Shown here: piece by piece, positions 60,700-64,000 of the stretch
How positions within the stretch are numbered: the first letter of the stretch is position 1
How the letters are laid out: every line of letters begins with the position of its first letter
Assembly (NCBI GenBank): GCA_964579795.1
Contig: CAZOHM010000012.1
Span: forward strand, 8,734 to 72,733
Direction of reading: 5' to 3'
Length of the DNA stretch: 64,000 nt
DNA from: JAEYFP01 sp964579795
GTDB taxonomy: Bacteria; Bacillota; Clostridia; Lachnospirales; Lachnospiraceae
Notes under the pieces: generated by a model
The model's database searches: none
Told to the model about the DNA's origin: nothing
Seen by the model: only the letters and a program-made list of their open reading frames with translations
Made by a program: the position numbers and the translations under genes

Positions 60700-61878
60700 A
60701 TGAATAATTTTACATTTTATGCACCAACCTATTTTATGTTTGGAAAAGACACCGAAAACAATGTCGGTGAACTGATTAAACGATTTAACGGAACAAAGGT
60801 ACTTCTTCATTATGGCGGCGGTTCTGTTGTTCGTTCAGGACTTCTTGATCGTATCAAAAAATCTCTGGACCAGGAAAACATTTCATACGTCGAACTTGGT
60901 GGAGTAAAACCAAATCCAAGAAGTGGACTTGTATATGAAGGTATTGAACTTTGTAAAAATAAGAATATCAATTTTGTCCTCGCTATTGGCGGTGGAAGTA
61001 CAATAGACTCTTCTAAAGCGATTGCTGCCGGTGCAGTATATGACGGAGATTTCTGGGATTATTATAAAGGAAAGCCTGTCGATAAAGCTCTTCCGATTGG
61101 CACTGTACTGACTATTGCTGCTGCCGGATCAGAAGGCTCTCCGGATTCCGTTATCACAAATGAAGATGGGATGATTAAACGTGGAGCAAGTGGTGAAGCC
61201 TATCGTCCAAAATTCTCTATCCTTAATCCTGAATTAACACAAACACTTTCCCCATACCAGACCGCATGCGGTATCACAGATATCATTGCTCATCTTTATG
61301 AGCGTTATCTCACAAATACAAAAGATGTGGAAGTTACTGATCGGCTCATTGAATCATTAATTCTCACTATGAAGCACGAAGCACCAAAGGTAATTCAAAA
61401 TCCGAATAATTATGAAGCAAGAGCGAATATTATGTGGGCCGGTATGGTTGCGCATAATAATATTTGTGGTGTTGGTCGTACGCAGGATTGGAGCAGTCAC
61501 GACATCGAGCACGAGCTTTCTGCTTTATATGACTGTGCACACGGAGCAGGACTTGCAGTTACTATGCCAGCCGTCTTTACTTATGTACTAAGTCATGACA
61601 TCATGAGATTTGCTCAGATTGCCGTTCGTGTATGGGGCTGTCAGATGGATTTTACCAATCCTGAGAGAACAGCAAAGGAAGGTATTGAATGTCTTCGCAA
61701 TTTCTTAATTTCTATTGGAATGCCAAAGAACTTTGAAGAATTAGGTGCCAAAAAAGAAGATATTGAAAAGCTCGCTCATACCTGCTGCTACGGAAGTGGG
61801 ACTGTAGAAAATAAAGTCGGTGGATTTACTCCTCTTAACCAGAAGGATATCGAAGCAATCTATCGATTGATGCTTTAA
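60700..61878 (+). CDS. Iron-containing alcohol dehydrogenase (BdhA/YqhD-like)
   Basis: A 392-residue group III alcohol dehydrogenase of the butanol-dehydrogenase branch, which uses NAD(P)H to reduce aldehydes. Cofactor motif IGGGSTIDSSKAIAAG; metal ligands in GITDIIAHLYERY, then SSHDIEHELSALYDCAHGAGLA. AAAAGGAGG precedes the ATG. Its promoter has the 19-base spacer of MerR targets, so the divergent MerR-GNAT protein likely activates it, perhaps in response to aldehydes or electrophiles. Confidence 0.93.
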   Translation: MNNFTFYAPTYFMFGKDTENNVGELIKRFNGTKVLLHYGGGSVVRSGLLDRIKKSLDQENISYVELGGVKPNPRSGLVYEGIELCKNKNINFVLAIGGGSTIDSSKAIAAGAVYDGDFWDYYKGKPVDKALPIGTVLTIAAAGSEGSPDSVITNEDGMIKRGASGEAYRPKFSILNPELTQTLSPYQTACGITDIIAHLYERYLTNTKDVEVTDRLIESLILTMKHEAPKVIQNPNNYEARANIMWAGMVAHNNICGVGRTQDWSSHDIEHELSALYDCAHGAGLAVTMPAVFTYVLSHDIMRFAQIAVRVWGCQMDFTNPERTAKEGIECLRNFLISIGMPKNFEELGAKKEDIEKLAHTCCYGSGTVENKVGGFTPLNQKDIEAIYRLML

Positions 61879-61923
61879 ATTGCAACAACTGGGAAGCCTC
61901 TGGATTAGGATTAAGTTGTCTGA

Positions 61924-63210
61924 CTAATTTAAGATTGCTCCGCCATCAAAACACCAGAGCTGAATAAAATGATACTCAAACATTGCCAAAGCAATTATTG
62001 TTATTACAGTAATTGCTTTGTTATTGATTTTTTCCGACAAATCAGTAAATCCAAGCATAAATACAAACCCCGCCGATAAAAAGCGTGCTACAGAATACAT
62101 CCCTCCAAAGGATAATGGTATATAAGCATATATGACTGCAAAAATAAGCTCATTATATTTCCTTTTATGAAGCAGCATATAAATACTTACAAACATGAAG
62201 AAGAGAATACAAAAATAATATAAATGATTTCCGTCCAGAGAAATTGACTCTTTTACTGTAGTCAAAATATCGGTATTTCCTCTAAACCAGGCTTTCTGAA
62301 CATGCAAGAAAGCAAATCCATCTCCAAAGCGAAGCTTAAGATATAGCATATAAGCAAAAAAACCTCCCGGTGCAATGCACAATCCAAGCAAGAAGCGCTC
62401 ATTCTTAAACAGATACCGAAAAGCTCCCTGAATCCAGATGACTACTCGATTAATAAGCGTATCTTTCTTGTTTTCCATATGCTTAACTATTTCTTGAAAT
62501 GTCCCAGACTCATGATACTGCATCAAAAACTGAATCAACATTGGAAATGCAAGAAATACACCGAGATTTCTTGTTGCTGCGCATAGAAAACCTGCAATAC
62601 CTGCCAAAATATACTTTTTTGTGTACATAAAATAGAAATTCAAAACAAGAAAAAAGATAAAAATTGCTTCTGTATAAAAAATAGAATAATAAAAGCTGTA
62701 TACTCCAAAAGTCATGATTGTAATAAACACCACTGCCTGCCTTAGACTTTTTCTGGTAAGGAAAATATACTTACCAGCAACAAATAGTGCCATTGCAAAA
62801 ACAAACGAATTAATAAGGCTTCCCCAATAATATATTGTATTGATATCGCCCCCAAGAACGATATGAACAAGCTTATAAAAATACGGCATGACCGGAAAAA
62901 AGGCTGTACTTGAATAGTTAATTCCAGACAAGGTGGGTTTTATATAATACCCTGTCTCTATCATATCCCTGTACCAGACTGCATCCCAGATATTAAGCGC
63001 ATTCAGGAAGGAGCGTATACCCTTCGAGAAATTCTCATTTCCATCTATTCCATTAAGGTAAGATATGTACATAATCATTCTGGAGAATGCCATTGCAAAA
63101 ACGGTATATACTACCAGAAAAATATTTGTATTTTTTGTCATTTTCTCAGTTACTTGTTCAATATATGCTTTTATTCTTTCATGAAACCGAAATAACATTT
63201 CCATCTGCAT
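61924..63210 (-). CDS. PIG-V-like membrane glycosyltransferase
   Basis: A 428-residue, about ten-helix membrane protein of the mannosyltransferase (PIG-V/GT-C) type. The first extracytoplasmic loop has the acidic motif NIWDAVWYRDMIETGYYIKP (about residues 72-91), where the Asp is likely the catalytic or metal site; YSSTAFFPVMPYFYKL follows. Such enzymes add a sugar from a lipid-phosphate donor outside the cell. A weak ribosome-binding site precedes the ATG. It lies 28 bases after the exported protein gene, so they are co-transcribed. Confidence 0.85.
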   Translation of the reverse strand: MQMEMLFRFHERIKAYIEQVTEKMTKNTNIFLVVYTVFAMAFSRMIMYISYLNGIDGNENFSKGIRSFLNALNIWDAVWYRDMIETGYYIKPTLSGINYSSTAFFPVMPYFYKLVHIVLGGDINTIYYWGSLINSFVFAMALFVAGKYIFLTRKSLRQAVVFITIMTFGVYSFYYSIFYTEAIFIFFLVLNFYFMYTKKYILAGIAGFLCAATRNLGVFLAFPMLIQFLMQYHESGTFQEIVKHMENKKDTLINRVVIWIQGAFRYLFKNERFLLGLCIAPGGFFAYMLYLKLRFGDGFAFLHVQKAWFRGNTDILTTVKESISLDGNHLYYFCILFFMFVSIYMLLHKRKYNELIFAVIYAYIPLSFGGMYSVARFLSAGFVFMLGFTDLSEKINNKAITVITIIALAMFEYHFIQLWCFDGGAILN

Positions 63211-63238
63211 TATTTATACCCGAAATATTTCCTTTCTC

Positions 63239-63838
63239 TTACTGTTGAAGACTTACAGTTTTAAGACAAAAAGACATATCGCCTTCATACCCATCTATCA
63301 TTTCCGGTTGAAAATATATATAAAGATAGTTGTCCTGAAGTGACTGTGCAGGTATCGTAATCTGACAGCTTCCTGTTTGCGGTTCCAGTTTTCCTATCTC
63401 CAACCCATTTGCACTTACAAGCATGTCTTTATATCCATCAAATGAAAAAACATCAAGACTCAAAAGAATATCTTTACTCAAATCAAGATCTTCTAATCTA
63501 TAAAAGAGATATCCGCCCTCTGGCTTACACCATACACCATCTTCGCTTGGAACACCCCAGCCACTTGCTATTCTTCCATATCTGTCTTCCAAAAGCTCTG
63601 AATACGTGAGCTTCTCTTCTGCTCCCATCCGGTATTCCACGTTGCTACGATCCAAACATTTCTTGAGCTCTTCTCTGTTATTCATATTCGTAATAGTTTC
63701 TACACTATCAATATAAGAAAGATAATACATAATTGATATTTGTGGGTGAATGGAAATAGCTAAAATATAAATATAGCAAATTATCAGACAAAAACTGACT
63801 GCGTATATGAGATATTTCAATGGAGTCTTCTTACTCAT
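63239..63838 (-). CDS. Membrane-anchored extracytoplasmic protein, DUF7024-like
   Basis: A 199-residue protein with an N-terminal helix (about residues 8-30) and an extracytoplasmic beta-sandwich-like body. The segments GWGVPSEDGVWCKPEGGYLFYRL, VSANGLEIGKLEP and NYLYIYFQPEMIDGYEGDMSFCLKTVSL match the outline of DUF7024-type domains found with membrane glycosyltransferases. Start MSKKTPLKY has GGAGAGG upstream. Partner of the PIG-V-like enzyme; likely carbohydrate-related. Confidence 0.72.
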   Translation of the reverse strand: MSKKTPLKYLIYAVSFCLIICYIYILAISIHPQISIMYYLSYIDSVETITNMNNREELKKCLDRSNVEYRMGAEEKLTYSELLEDRYGRIASGWGVPSEDGVWCKPEGGYLFYRLEDLDLSKDILLSLDVFSFDGYKDMLVSANGLEIGKLEPQTGSCQITIPAQSLQDNYLYIYFQPEMIDGYEGDMSFCLKTVSLQQ

Positions 63839-63896
63839 CTATTAGAACCTCTCCGTTCCTTTGCTGAAACATTTTGTTTATATTTTTAATTAACTT

Positions 63897-63925
63897 ATTG
63901 TATCATATTACTTCGGTTATTCCAA
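63897..63925 (-). promoter_or_regulatory. Promoter of the two-gene glycosyltransferase operon
   Basis: Minus-strand TTGGAA (63920-63925), 17-base spacer, TACAAT (63897-63902). The remaining bases up to 64000 show no gene. Confidence 0.55.
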
Positions 63926-64000
63926 CCAGCACCTTTTCTTTCGGTTAATTATCTCTCGCCATTATTTCATATAATTTAGTAATAAATGTTCTGTCCTATC

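Noticed and set aside
1..64000. CRISPR arrays, insertion sequences, phage genes or rRNA operons
   Set aside because: No regularly spaced repeats, transposase or integrase motifs, or structured RNA operon sequences were found on reading both strands.

Overview
The window looks like a chromosomal segment of a low-GC Gram-positive anaerobe, most likely a Lachnospiraceae/Clostridia member. This is inferred from AT-rich DNA with strong AGGAGG ribosome-binding sites, a T-box leader, a CIRCE/HrcA element, a PolC-type polymerase relative, and families typical of gut Clostridia (DUF1846, DUF4867, C_GCAxxG_C_C proteins, FliB, paired short chromate transporters, iron alcohol dehydrogenases). I saw no phage, insertion sequence, CRISPR array, rRNA or tRNA.

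Layout. 1-6.4 kb: 3' part of pyrG, an MBOAT/SGNH acyl-transfer pair, a nucleotidyltransferase, a DUF1846 protein and a CIRCE-controlled Hsp20. 6.7-10.8 kb: a flavoprotein, an XRE regulator with a membrane partner, a two-gene chromate-family transporter, LysR, and a C_GCAxxG_C_C protein. 11-16.2 kb: nucleoside salvage (udp-deoD), an AbrB protein, and two ArsA-type ATPases flanking a small protein, with a MarR regulator that shares a palindromic site with them. 16.3-21.2 kb: sugar isomerase, DUF4867, ROK repressor and xylulokinase. 21.4-26.3 kb: membrane protein, MATE pump, ferritin-like protein, and a MarR/PPOX pair. 26.3-28.8 kb: T-box-controlled metA facing a PolC-derived protein that has lost its catalytic aspartates. 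29-35.6 kb: GH3 glycosidase, sugar ABC transporter and AraC regulator. 35.6-42.9 kb: polysaccharide deacetylase, two-domain PPK2 kinase, a 36-residue membrane peptide, a CrtI-like flavoprotein, and a MarR-ADH-ALDH operon. 43-47.3 kb: two alpha/beta hydrolases, GyrI-like and WYL proteins. 47.4-55.4 kb: a compact same-strand run (FliB, antiporter, MoxR, DUF58, transglutaminase, DNA glycosylase, phosphoesterase). 55.5-64 kb: LemA facing a YugP-like protein without HExxH, dtd, a YczE-like protein running into a gene remnant, an acyltransferase, a MerR-GNAT fusion divergent from an alcohol dehydrogenase, and a PIG-V-like glycosyltransferase with an exported partner.

How the genes fit together. Two blocks suggest import and use of plant-derived oligosaccharides: binding protein, two permeases and an intracellular GH3 enzyme under AraC, and the isomerase/xylulokinase block under ROK. 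Several small regulator-target pairs carry visible palindromes in or beside their promoters. The most unusual items are two apparent pseudo-enzymes (PolC-like and YugP-like), the shared MarR operator in front of the ArsA cluster, a promoter-equipped micropeptide gene, and twin 16-bp perfect palindromes downstream of metA. All functional calls come from reading motifs; no database search was run.
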